A DNA stretch of 56,708 bases from Gammaproteobacteria bacterium. GTDB taxonomy: Bacteria > Pseudomonadota > Gammaproteobacteria > Pseudomonadales > Porticoccaceae. Below are positions 1 through 7,667 of this stretch, one piece after another; the stretch's first letter is position 1, and the number at the start of each line of letters is the position of its first letter. The notes under the pieces were generated by a model that saw nothing but the letters and a program-made list of their open reading frames with translations, had not been told where the DNA came from and did not search any database. The position numbers were made by a program, and so were the translations under genes. The stretch lies in assembly GCA_016191205.1 (NCBI GenBank), contig JACPPB010000051.1:1-56708 (forward strand), read 5' to 3'.

Positions 1-446
1 AGCATCATGACCACCTGCGACGCACCGGTCAGTTCCGCGAGCAGTTCGGTGTGTCCCGAAAACGGAATCCCGGCATCGTTGATGACGGCTTTGTGAAGCG
101 GACCCGTCACCAGCGCGGCGCAGCGCCCGGCGAGACAATCCCGGGTGGCGGCGCGCACGGTGTCCAGTACCCAGGCGGCCGTGTCACAGCTCGGCCGTCC
201 GGGCAGCACGGGTGCCGGGGCGAGCAGCGGCGCCATGGCGAGTTCGCCAGGGGCCAGGGGTGCGGGCGACGCGGCGGGCGCCCGCAGCCGCACCGGCAGC
301 CCCAGCAGAGCCGCGCGCCGGGTGAGTACCTCGGGATCGGTGTAGGCCACCAACTCGTGGCGGTGGCCGTTTTGTATCAGTTGCAGCAACAAGTCCGGGC
401 CGATGCCCGCCGGCTCCCCCGGCGTTACGGCAATGCGCAGCGTCAT
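1..446 (-). CDS. pdxA: 4-hydroxythreonine-4-phosphate dehydrogenase, N-terminal part (cut by window edge)
   Basis: PdxA oxidises 4-phosphohydroxy-L-threonine in pyridoxal 5'-phosphate synthesis. Only the first ~148 codons lie in the window. The translation begins MTLRIAVTPGEPAGIGPDL, the family's N-terminal signature, and later contains VTGPLHKAVIN and FSGHTELLAE, both typical PdxA motifs. The ATG at 446 overlaps the surA stop codon as ATGA, so the two are translationally coupled. The order lptD-surA-pdxA is conserved in gammaproteobacteria, usually followed by rsmA, which would lie outside the window. Confidence 0.93.
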   Translation of the reverse strand, partial: MTLRIAVTPGEPAGIGPDLLLQLIQNGHRHELVAYTDPEVLTRRAALLGLPVRLRAPAASPAPLAPGELAMAPLLAPAPVLPGRPSCDTAAWVLDTVRAATRDCLAGRCAALVTGPLHKAVINDAGIPFSGHTELLAELTGASQVVMM

Positions 447-1774
447 AACTTGATTTCGACGAACGCTTCGTCGCGTATTTCCCGCAGCCAGATCGGCAAT
501 TCTTCTTCGAACTTGCGTTGTCGCAGGAACGCCTGCGCCTGATTGTGGCGAATTTCCGCCGAGAAATCCTGATCGCGGCGCCCGGTCACTTTCAGGATAT
601 GCCAGCCAAACTGGGTTTTGAACGGCTCCGAAACCGCGTTGGGGGGAGTGGCGTTCATGACCGCTTCAAATTCCGGAACGAACTGTCCCGGCAACGCCCA
701 GCCGAGGTCGCCACCCTTGAGGGCGCTGGTGGTGTCTTCCGAAAATTCATGCGCCAGCTTGCTGAAGTCTTCGCCGGCAATAACACGCTTGCGCAGCGTT
801 TGCGCCAACTCAAGCGCCTGATCCTCTGAGCGGATTTCACTGGATTTGATCAGGATGTGGCTGACCTGGCTCTGGCGTATCACACGATCGGCGCCACCGC
901 GCCGCCCGTACAGCTTGAGCAGGTGGAAGCCGGCGTCGGTCCGCACGGGCGCGGTGATCTGCCCCGGTTCCAGGTTGCGCAGGGCGACCATGAACGCGCC
1001 CGGCAGTTGGCTCGCCGTGCGCCAGCCCAGATCGCCGCCTTCCAGCGCGTTCTGCCCGGACGAGTGCGCCACCGCGAGTTGGCGAAAATCTTCTCCCTGC
1101 AGCGCTTTCCCGCGCAACGCCTCGGCTTTCTCGCGGACTGCACTGACTTCAGCTTCGTTCGCCGCCGGGGTAAGCGGGAGCAGAATATGCCCCACGCTGA
1201 TCTCTTCGGCGGACACCAGTTGCGCGGCCGCCTCGGAGCCGAGAAAGGCCTCGATTTCCGGGTTGGAAACACTGATACGCCGGTTCACGACCGACTGCTG
1301 CACCCGGGCAATGATCATTTCCTGCGCGACCTTGGCGCGCAGCGCGCCGGGGGGCAGGCCATCTGCCTGCGCCTGCGCGTACAGTTTTTCCAGCGTCAGT
1401 CCCTCGCGTTCGGCAATTCGTGTCAATGCCTGATCGAGTTCACCGTCGCTTATCTTGACGCCCGCCCGCGCGCCCATCGCCAGTTGCAGTTTGTCGAGGA
1501 TGAGGCGGTCCATGACCTGATTCACCAGCACGTCGCGGGGTGGCGCCTGATTCTGCGTATGCATCAATTGCCGCTGCACCATCTCGACTTCGCTGCGCAG
1601 CTCGCTGAGCAACACCACATCGTCGTTGACAATGGCGGCAATCCCGTCGAGGAGCGCGGGTTCGGCGTTGCTCGATGGGGTGGATGCGAATGCCAGTGCG
1701 CCGCATACGCACAGCAGCGCACGCCTTGCCGTCGCGAGCAGGATCGATCTAGCGTTTGTCTGGTTCATAGCCAT
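443..1774 (-). CDS. surA: Periplasmic chaperone and peptidyl-prolyl isomerase SurA
   Basis: 443 aa. SurA escorts unfolded outer-membrane proteins through the periplasm to the BAM complex. The N-terminus has a signal peptide (hydrophobic stretch around residues 12-30, likely cleavage near SSNAEP). Next comes the SurA N-domain with the segment LLDGIAAIVNDDVVLLSEL, then two PpiC rotamase domains at roughly 190-290 and 300-400 (SVGHILLPL and QVSHILIKS begin them), and a short C-terminal helix. The length matches the family (E. coli about 428). The start overlaps the end of lptD by 26 bp; an internal ATG at 1768 is an equally possible start. It is fitting that it is co-transcribed with lptD, a known SurA client. 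Confidence 0.95.
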   Translation of the reverse strand: MAMNQTNARSILLATARRALLCVCGALAFASTPSSNAEPALLDGIAAIVNDDVVLLSELRSEVEMVQRQLMHTQNQAPPRDVLVNQVMDRLILDKLQLAMGARAGVKISDGELDQALTRIAEREGLTLEKLYAQAQADGLPPGALRAKVAQEMIIARVQQSVVNRRISVSNPEIEAFLGSEAAAQLVSAEEISVGHILLPLTPAANEAEVSAVREKAEALRGKALQGEDFRQLAVAHSSGQNALEGGDLGWRTASQLPGAFMVALRNLEPGQITAPVRTDAGFHLLKLYGRRGGADRVIRQSQVSHILIKSSEIRSEDQALELAQTLRKRVIAGEDFSKLAHEFSEDTTSALKGGDLGWALPGQFVPEFEAVMNATPPNAVSEPFKTQFGWHILKVTGRRDQDFSAEIRHNQAQAFLRQRKFEEELPIWLREIRDEAFVEIKL

Positions 1775-4340
1775 AAATGCTGTCTTTCAGAATGTTGTCG
1801 ACCTGCTTGCCGGTGCCCGCCAAACCTATCAGTTGTATCTGCAGGAAAATGCCCTGGCTGTAGTTCAGATTATCCGGCAGCAGTACGGTGTCGTCTCGAT
1901 TGAGCCAGCGGCGCGCCAGCAGACTCAGTTTCCAGCAGCAACTGCCGTATTCGAAACCGCCCAGAAACTCGAGTTCCCGGCTATAGGTGAAATCGTGGCT
2001 CCACCGTCCAATCAGTGCCCACTGCGGGGAAACCGGGTAATAGGTGGAAATGTCGGTCTGGTTGATGTCGGCCTGGACGATGGTGTTGTTTACCAGCTGC
2101 GGCTCTTTGCGAGTGTAGCGGTAGCCGAGGTTGAACAAGGCGCCCTTGTCGCGGTAGCGCAGGCTCGCATTGCCCTTGTCGATCTGGCTTGCGTGGTCAT
2201 CGTAAGCGATATCGCTCTGGAACCGCCAGTGATTGCCGAGGCGTGCAAAAAACTCGCCCGCAAAGGAGTCGCCGAGATTGTCGAGGAATGACTTGGTGAA
2301 GGCGGGGTTCAGCGAAACGTACCGATCCTGCAGGTACTCAATCCGCCCGATACTGCCGCGGAGCAGCTCGATACCCCGGTCATCGATGAGGCGGGAGGTC
2401 AGGCCAAACGTCACCTGATTGGCATCCCCGATACGGTCCCCGCCGGAAAAGCGGTCGTCGCGAAACAGTTGCTGATAGCTGAAGGTGAGATCAGTCGTAT
2501 CGAAGTCGGGATGGTCGGTTTGGTCCTTGAACTTGGAGTTGAGATAGTAAACGCGCGGCTCCAGGGTTTGGGTGAAGCCTTTGAAGAGGTTGGCGCTGCG
2601 CTCGAAGTACAGTCCGGTGTCGAGGTCGGCGACCGGCACTGTGGTGCTTGGGTTGTCGCTGGCCCCGGGAAGGGTCGGGCGATTGAGCGTGTAGCCGATG
2701 TGCTTCAGTTTCGCCTCGGGGCGGAAGTAACCCCAGGCCCAGCGCTCATCCCAAGCCGCGCCGTAGTTGGTGCGCAGGCGCTCGCCGGTGACCAGCCGGT
2801 TGTCGTCGTTGTCGAAGACGGTGTATTCGTTGCCGAGATTGATCTCCAGATTGTTGGCGAGGCGGTAGGCGCCGTCCAGATTCGTGCGCGGTAGCTGTTT
2901 GTATTGGCTTGCCAGGTTGCTGGCGATGGTCTGGTATTTGATCTCGGCGACATTCAGCGACCAGTTGGAAAACTGATAGCCGGCGGCGACCTCTTGCAGC
3001 AGGTGCGGCTGGCTGTTCACGTCCAGCGTCGAATTGCCGAGATCCCGGAAATAATCGATGTCGCTGACCTTCGTGTAGTCCACATGCGTATGCCAGGCGT
3101 ATCCCGTGCCGCCGGAGTTGGTCACGTTGACGAGCCAGCGGTCATTGCCGTTCAGCGAATTCTTGTCCGTGGATGAACCGGTGTTGAGCCTGCTCCCGGA
3201 ATCGTTGCTGCTGTCGCTGGGCAGAAACGCGCCAGCAACTGTTGTATTGTCGAAAAGAGAAAGATGGCGAAATTGAGCTTCGAGCATCTCGCCGCGCTGC
3301 TGCAGGTAACGGGGCGTGAGGGTGGCGTCATAGTTTGGCGCCAGGTTCAGGTAGATGGGCTGTGCGTAATCAAAGCCATTGCGGTTTGTGACCGCGAGCT
3401 GGGGAAACAGTAGCCCCGTCGCGCGGTTGTCATCGATGGGAAACCGGATCCACGGCGTATACAGCACGGGAACGTTCTTCACTTCCACCCGCGCGTTGCG
3501 CGCGGTAGCGAAATGGCGGTCGGCGTCGATCCGTACCGAGCCGGTCCGTAACAGCCAGGCGTTGCTGGCCGGCTCGCAGGTGGTGTAGGTCGCATCATCG
3601 ACGTAAATCACGCCCTCGTCATCGCGATTGAAATGAGTCGCCGTGCCGCGTGAATTATTTGAGTGAAAGGCAAAGGTTGCGTTGTCGACCGTGAGAGCCT
3701 GAGTTTTGGTATCTATCTGCGCCCGGTCTCCGAGCAGGAGCAGACCGGCGTCGCGAAACTGGATGTGGTTTTCGAGCACCACCTGGTTGGTGCTGCGATC
3801 GATCGTCGCCCGGTCACTGCGCACCTGGCGCGAACCCTGGGTGATCTGCACGTTGCCGTTCAATGTGGCGGTGTCGCCCTGAGCATCGGTGGTATCGGAG
3901 GTGGCGCGCAGCGGCGCGTCCGCGGGTGACAGTGCTGCGTCCGGACTCGGGTTGCCGGGTTCAATGTAAGCACCGCAGCACCCCGGCCGGGCGGCTTTCC
4001 GCTGTTCGGGACTCAGGCTTTCGAGCGGAATCCAGTCAAGGTTGTCGGCCGCCGCCAGGGCATCGGGTGCGACCGATGCGGTGGTGGCCGCCGCCGCGGC
4101 AGGCGTCGTGCGTCGGATCGGACGCTCGTGGGCGGGCCCCTGCACGGCGCGCGGCGCGCATACCCAGCCGCCGCTCGGACCGGCGCTGCACGACCACTGG
4201 CTGGTGCTCGCGGGTGCCGCCCGCAGCTCGGCGGGTGCCAGTGCCAATGCGGCGGTCAGGCAGCACAGGGCATGGCGGAGCGTTCGTATTCGTAGGTGAA
4301 GCTGGCGCGCCCAGGCGCCGGGAGTCGGGGAAACAGCCAC
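1749..4340 (-). CDS. lptD: LPS-assembly outer-membrane protein LptD
   Basis: 863 aa. LptD with LptE forms the outer-membrane translocon that inserts lipopolysaccharide. A signal peptide ends near ELRAAPAS. An N-terminal OstA/LptA-like jellyroll follows (around 150-300, with GNVQITQGSRQVRSDRA), then a long beta-barrel rich in aromatic residues and ending YGYEPDKR. Cysteines in the N-terminal region (QWSC, GWVC, GCCGAY) and the conserved CC pair near the C-terminus (YGSCCWKL) fit the inter-domain disulfides that LptD needs. It is divergent from amgK across about 106 bp and is the first gene of the lptD-surA-pdxA operon. Its partner lptE lies at 11601-12164. Confidence 0.95.
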   Translation of the reverse strand: MAVSPTPGAWARQLHLRIRTLRHALCCLTAALALAPAELRAAPASTSQWSCSAGPSGGWVCAPRAVQGPAHERPIRRTTPAAAAATTASVAPDALAAADNLDWIPLESLSPEQRKAARPGCCGAYIEPGNPSPDAALSPADAPLRATSDTTDAQGDTATLNGNVQITQGSRQVRSDRATIDRSTNQVVLENHIQFRDAGLLLLGDRAQIDTKTQALTVDNATFAFHSNNSRGTATHFNRDDEGVIYVDDATYTTCEPASNAWLLRTGSVRIDADRHFATARNARVEVKNVPVLYTPWIRFPIDDNRATGLLFPQLAVTNRNGFDYAQPIYLNLAPNYDATLTPRYLQQRGEMLEAQFRHLSLFDNTTVAGAFLPSDSSNDSGSRLNTGSSTDKNSLNGNDRWLVNVTNSGGTGYAWHTHVDYTKVSDIDYFRDLGNSTLDVNSQPHLLQEVAAGYQFSNWSLNVAEIKYQTIASNLASQYKQLPRTNLDGAYRLANNLEINLGNEYTVFDNDDNRLVTGERLRTNYGAAWDERWAWGYFRPEAKLKHIGYTLNRPTLPGASDNPSTTVPVADLDTGLYFERSANLFKGFTQTLEPRVYYLNSKFKDQTDHPDFDTTDLTFSYQQLFRDDRFSGGDRIGDANQVTFGLTSRLIDDRGIELLRGSIGRIEYLQDRYVSLNPAFTKSFLDNLGDSFAGEFFARLGNHWRFQSDIAYDDHASQIDKGNASLRYRDKGALFNLGYRYTRKEPQLVNNTIVQADINQTDISTYYPVSPQWALIGRWSHDFTYSRELEFLGGFEYGSCCWKLSLLARRWLNRDDTVLLPDNLNYSQGIFLQIQLIGLAGTGKQVDNILKDSIYGYEPDKR

Positions 4341-4390
4341 TCGGATTGCCCTTGGTTTGCCGCCGGCATTGTACCCGAACTCTCCCGGGA

Positions 4391-4420
4391 TTTAGGCGCA
4401 CTGAATGCCTGGGGTAGAAT
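4391..4420 (+). promoter_or_regulatory. Candidate promoter of amgK-murU
   Basis: TAGAAT at 4415-4420 is a good -10 element, with a poor -35 (TTTAGG at 4391-4396, 18 bp spacer). Transcription would start near 4427. This lies downstream of the first in-frame ATG of the amgK frame (4405), which argues for the later GTG start. Pattern-based only. Confidence 0.35.
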
Positions 4421-4446
4421 GCGTTTGGGGCTTTCGAGGCTGGCAT

Positions 4447-5490
4447 GTGGCGCATCACGAGCAGTTGGCGGGTTGGCTTGGCGACTGCCTGCCCGATGGG
4501 ACAGCGGCAGATCTGCCGCTGGCATTGGCGCCGCTGCGGGGTGATGCCGGATTTCGTCAGTACTACCGCGTCGCGTCACGACCTTCGTTGATCGCTGCCT
4601 ACGCGCCTCCCGCAACGGAAAATACCCTGGCCTTTGTCACCAAGGGCCTGGCGCTGGCGCGCTCCGGAACCCATGTCCCCTGTGTGCACGCCGTCGATTA
4701 TCGCCTTGGCTTCGTGGCACAGGAGGACCTGGGCGATGCCCTCATGCTCTCCGGCCTCGCCACCGACAACCGCGACCGGCGCTATGGCGCGGCGCTGGCC
4801 GCCCTCGCAAGGATCCAGACGACGGTGTGCGATCCGGAGGTGTTTCCCGCGTACAGCGCCACGCTGTTGCAGGAGGAGATGGCGCTGTTTTCGCGGTGGT
4901 TTGTGCACGCCCTGCTGGGGATTGCACTGACTCCGCAGGAACAGACGCTGCTCGCCAACCTGTTCGATCTGTTGACCGAGAGCGCGGGCGTGCAACCCCG
5001 GGTGGTGGTCCATCGCGATTATCACAGCCGCAATTTGCTGCTGCTGGACGACGGCGATATGGGCGTCGTGGATTTTCAGGACGCGGTGATCGGTCCGCTG
5101 AGCTACGACCTGGTGTCGCTGCTGCGCGACTGTTATCACCGGCTGCCGGAGACCGATCTGGTCCGTTATCGCGACCAGTACCTGACGGCGGCGCGACAGT
5201 CCGGATTACTGCAAGTCGAGACACAGCAGTTCGCGCGCTGGTTCGATTTCATGGGGTTGCAACGCCATATCAAGGTGCTGGGCATCTTCTGCCGGCTGTG
5301 GCTGCGCGACGGCAAAGCCGGCTACCTCAAGGACCTTCCGCTGGTGATTCGCTATGTGCTGGAGGTGGCCGCGCGCTACCCCGAGACCCGGCCCTTTGCG
5401 ACCTGGTTCGAGATGCGCCTGTTGCCGTCGCTGGTCGGTCAGCCCTGGTATTCACCCTGGGAACAGGCGGGCGAAACATGCGTGCCATGA
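4447..5490 (+). CDS. amgK: Anomeric N-acetylmuramate/N-acetylglucosamine kinase
   Basis: About 347 aa, aminoglycoside-phosphotransferase fold. AmgK phosphorylates recycled MurNAc at C1 for direct conversion to UDP-MurNAc. The kinase motif VVHRDYHSRN (about 187-196) holds the catalytic Asp, followed by GVVDFQDAVIGPLSYD (Mg2+-binding Asp). I chose the GTG at 4447: it has GAGG about 7 nt upstream, gives an N-terminus of normal family length, and lies after the candidate -10 box. An ATG at 4405 would add 14 residues. It overlaps murU, its pathway partner, and sits divergent from lptD, an arrangement known from pseudomonads. The pathway bypasses fosfomycin-sensitive MurA. Confidence 0.88.
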   Translation: MAHHEQLAGWLGDCLPDGTAADLPLALAPLRGDAGFRQYYRVASRPSLIAAYAPPATENTLAFVTKGLALARSGTHVPCVHAVDYRLGFVAQEDLGDALMLSGLATDNRDRRYGAALAALARIQTTVCDPEVFPAYSATLLQEEMALFSRWFVHALLGIALTPQEQTLLANLFDLLTESAGVQPRVVVHRDYHSRNLLLLDDGDMGVVDFQDAVIGPLSYDLVSLLRDCYHRLPETDLVRYRDQYLTAARQSGLLQVETQQFARWFDFMGLQRHIKVLGIFCRLWLRDGKAGYLKDLPLVIRYVLEVAARYPETRPFATWFEMRLLPSLVGQPWYSPWEQAGETCVP

Positions 5491-6197
5491 TTCTCGCGGC
5501 GGGGCTGGGCAAGCGTCTGCGGCCGTTGACCGAACACTTGCCCAAGGCGCTGGTATCGGTAGCCGGCAAGCCTCTGATCGAATACCACATCGACAAGCTC
5601 GGCGCGGTCGGCATCGGCGAACTGGTGATCAACACTTCCTGGCTGGGCGCGCTGATCGAGCACCGGCTGGGCGATGGCGCGGCGTTTGGCGTGCGCATCC
5701 AGTGGTCGCGGGAAGCCGAGCCGCTGGAGACCGGCGGCGGCATTCGTCGCGCCTTGCCGCTGTTGGGTCCGGCGCCCTTCGTTACGGTAAGCGCCGACAT
5801 CTGGAGCGACTATGGTTACTCCCGTCTGCCCCACGCATTGTCAGCAACGATGCTCGCGCACCTGATCCTGGTGCCCAACCCGCCCCACAATCCCGCCGGC
5901 GATTACCGTCTGGATGCCGCCGGGATGGTGCGGCCGCGCGACCCCGGCGAGGCGAGCTTCACGTTCAGCGGCCTGGGCGTACTCGCGCCCGGGTTGGTGG
6001 CGGATTTTCCCGATGGCGCCGTGTTTCCGCTGCGCGATGCGCTGCGCCGCGCGATCGCTGCCGGTGCCGTCACGGGTGAAGTGTATTCGGGACTGTGGAG
6101 CGATGTGGGCACGCCGGAACGCCTGACCGCACTGGAGCAGCAACTGGCGCGCGGAGATACCGCGACGGCCCAATGCCGGGGCGAGCGCCGGATTTGA
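5478..6197 (+). CDS. murU: N-acetylmuramate-1-phosphate uridylyltransferase
   Basis: 239 aa. MurU converts MurNAc-1-phosphate and UTP to UDP-MurNAc. The N-terminus MRAMILAAGLGKRLRPLTE carries the nucleotidyltransferase signature GLGxRLxPLT, followed by PKALVSVAGKPLIEYHID. The Rossmann-like core continues through VSADIWSDY (metal-site Asp) and ends at GLWSDVGTPERL, the typical C-terminal motif of hexose-1-phosphate nucleotidyltransferases. The frame is open upstream inside amgK, but the family start is clearly the ATG at 5478, overlapping amgK by 13 bp. A related sugar-nucleotide transferase is possible from sequence alone; the amgK neighbour decides it. Confidence 0.9.
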   Translation: MRAMILAAGLGKRLRPLTEHLPKALVSVAGKPLIEYHIDKLGAVGIGELVINTSWLGALIEHRLGDGAAFGVRIQWSREAEPLETGGGIRRALPLLGPAPFVTVSADIWSDYGYSRLPHALSATMLAHLILVPNPPHNPAGDYRLDAAGMVRPRDPGEASFTFSGLGVLAPGLVADFPDGAVFPLRDALRRAIAAGAVTGEVYSGLWSDVGTPERLTALEQQLARGDTATAQCRGERRI

Positions 6198-6200
6198 CGC

Positions 6201-6206
6201 TACAAT
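6201..6206 (+). promoter_or_regulatory. Candidate -10 box for the aminotransferase gene
   Basis: TACAAT at 6201-6206, just after murU ends. No convincing -35. It would give a leader of about 114 nt before the ATG at 6327, and that leader contains the hairpin at 6241-6280. Confidence 0.3.
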
Positions 6207-6240
6207 AACGGCCCGAGGCGGGAGGCTTTGGTCTGCCTCG

Positions 6241-6280
6241 CCGGCCGCGCAACGACTTTGTCGCCGCGGTTGCGAGCCGG
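6241..6280 (+). other. Leader hairpin upstream of the aminotransferase
   Basis: The arms CCGGCCGCGCAAC (6241-6253) and GTTGCGAGCCGG (6269-6280) can pair as 6 bp plus 5 bp separated by a small bulge, with a loop of about 15 nt. No T-tract follows, so it is not a simple terminator. Function unknown. Confidence 0.4.
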
Positions 6281-6326
6281 GCCCAGGCGTCCGGTCATTC
6301 CTCCGCCTGTCACTACAGAGACCACC

Positions 6327-7523
6327 ATGTTCACTGCCCTGGAATCCTATCCGCCAGATCCCATTTTGCGTTTGCTGGCGGACTTTCGCGCTGACCCCAA
6401 TCCGCACAAAGTCGATCTTGGCGTCGGAATCTACAAGGATGAGACCGGCCATACGCCCATCATGGGCGCCGTCAAGGCGGCCGAGGCGCGGGTATTCGCC
6501 AGCGAAGAGACCAAGTCCTACATCGGCCCCGCCGGCGTTCCGGAATTCAACGTTGCGATCAAAGACCTGATTTTCGGTGCGCGACATCCGGTGCTCGCCG
6601 ACGCGCGGGTGGCGACGGTGCTCACACCGGGCGGCTGCGGCGCGCTGCGCGTCGGCGCCGAACTGCTCAAGCGCGCGGCTCCCGAAACCACGATCTGGGT
6701 CAGCGATCCCACTTGGGCCAATCACATCCCGCTGCTGGGCAATGCCGGGCTGCGGATTCGCGAATATCCCTATTACGACCGGGAGCTCAGTGTCCTGCGT
6801 TTCGATGCCATGCTGGCGGCGCTGGCGGAATCCGGATCCGGAGACGTGGTGTTGTTGCACGGCTGCTGCCACAACCCCTGTGGCGCGGACCTGAACCTGG
6901 AGCAGTGGCGTGCGGTGGCCGAGCTCGCGGAAAAACGCGGTTTCCTCCCGTTTGTGGATCTCGCCTACCAGGGCCTGGGCGACGGCCTGGCCGTGGATGC
7001 CCCGGGCCTCCGCCTGCTCGCGGAACGCCTGCCCGAGATGCTGGTGGCAAGCTCCTGCTCCAAGAATTTCGGCCTCTACCGCGAGCGCGTCGGCAGTCTG
7101 TCGGTGGTGGGACAGAGCGCGCAACGGGCCGAGATCACGGTCAGCCATGTCAACAATATCGTGCGCGGGATTTACTCGATGCCGCCATCCCACGGCGGCG
7201 CCATCGTCGCCGAGATTCTCAACGATCCGGAGCTGGACCGGCAGTGGCGGGCTGAACTCGACGTGATGCGCGACCGCATCAACGGCCTGCGCAAGTTGCT
7301 GAACAACAAGCTGCGCGCGCGCGGCGTCGACCGGGATTTTTCGTTTGTCGAGCGCGAGCGCGGCATGTTTTCGTTTCTGGGCCTCAGCGCCGCACAGGTG
7401 GCGCGCCTGATCGACGAATACAGTATCTATATGGTCAATTCCAGTCGCATCAATGTCGCCGGCATCTGTCAGGCGAACGTGGACTATGTGGTGGAAGCGC
7501 TGGCGAAGGTAATGGCGGGCTGA
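6327..7523 (+). CDS. Aromatic/aspartate aminotransferase, class I (TyrB/AspC type)
   Basis: 398 aa, PLP-dependent transaminase. The start MFTALESYPPDPILRL is characteristic of the TyrB/AspC group, and NPHKVDLGVGIYKDETG is its classic early motif. SCSKNFGLYRERVG contains the PLP-binding lysine (SxxKN), HGCCHNPCG the PLP-contacting Asn, and VNSSRINVAGI the substrate-binding Arg. The ATG at 6327 is preceded by AGAGA. The frame is open 99 nt further up, but the family N-terminus begins here. Substrate choice between aspartate and aromatic amino acids cannot be settled by eye. The gene faces the acyl-CoA synthetase across a strong hairpin. Confidence 0.9.
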   Translation: MFTALESYPPDPILRLLADFRADPNPHKVDLGVGIYKDETGHTPIMGAVKAAEARVFASEETKSYIGPAGVPEFNVAIKDLIFGARHPVLADARVATVLTPGGCGALRVGAELLKRAAPETTIWVSDPTWANHIPLLGNAGLRIREYPYYDRELSVLRFDAMLAALAESGSGDVVLLHGCCHNPCGADLNLEQWRAVAELAEKRGFLPFVDLAYQGLGDGLAVDAPGLRLLAERLPEMLVASSCSKNFGLYRERVGSLSVVGQSAQRAEITVSHVNNIVRGIYSMPPSHGGAIVAEILNDPELDRQWRAELDVMRDRINGLRKLLNNKLRARGVDRDFSFVERERGMFSFLGLSAAQVARLIDEYSIYMVNSSRINVAGICQANVDYVVEALAKVMAG

Positions 7524-7606
7524 TGGCTGCGGAAAGCAAGAGCTGCGGGCGGTAACAATCGCGGGAAGAAACGCCGCGCGAAGAAAAATCGCAGGAAACA
7601 AGCAGC

Positions 7607-7650
7607 AAACAAAAGGGGGGGGGGGTGTTGATCACCCCCCCCTTTTGTTG
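7607..7650. terminator. Bidirectional intrinsic terminator with an 11-G run
   Basis: The left arm AACAAAA followed by eleven G and TG faces a right arm CA, eight C, TTTTGTT around a TTGAT loop. A-rich and T-rich flanks on the two sides make it work in both directions, and it sits exactly between the convergent aminotransferase and acyl-CoA synthetase genes. The 11-G homopolymer against 8 C is uneven and may be a sequencing length error. Confidence 0.85.
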
Positions 7651-7667
7651 TGCCGGTGTCGCCGCGG

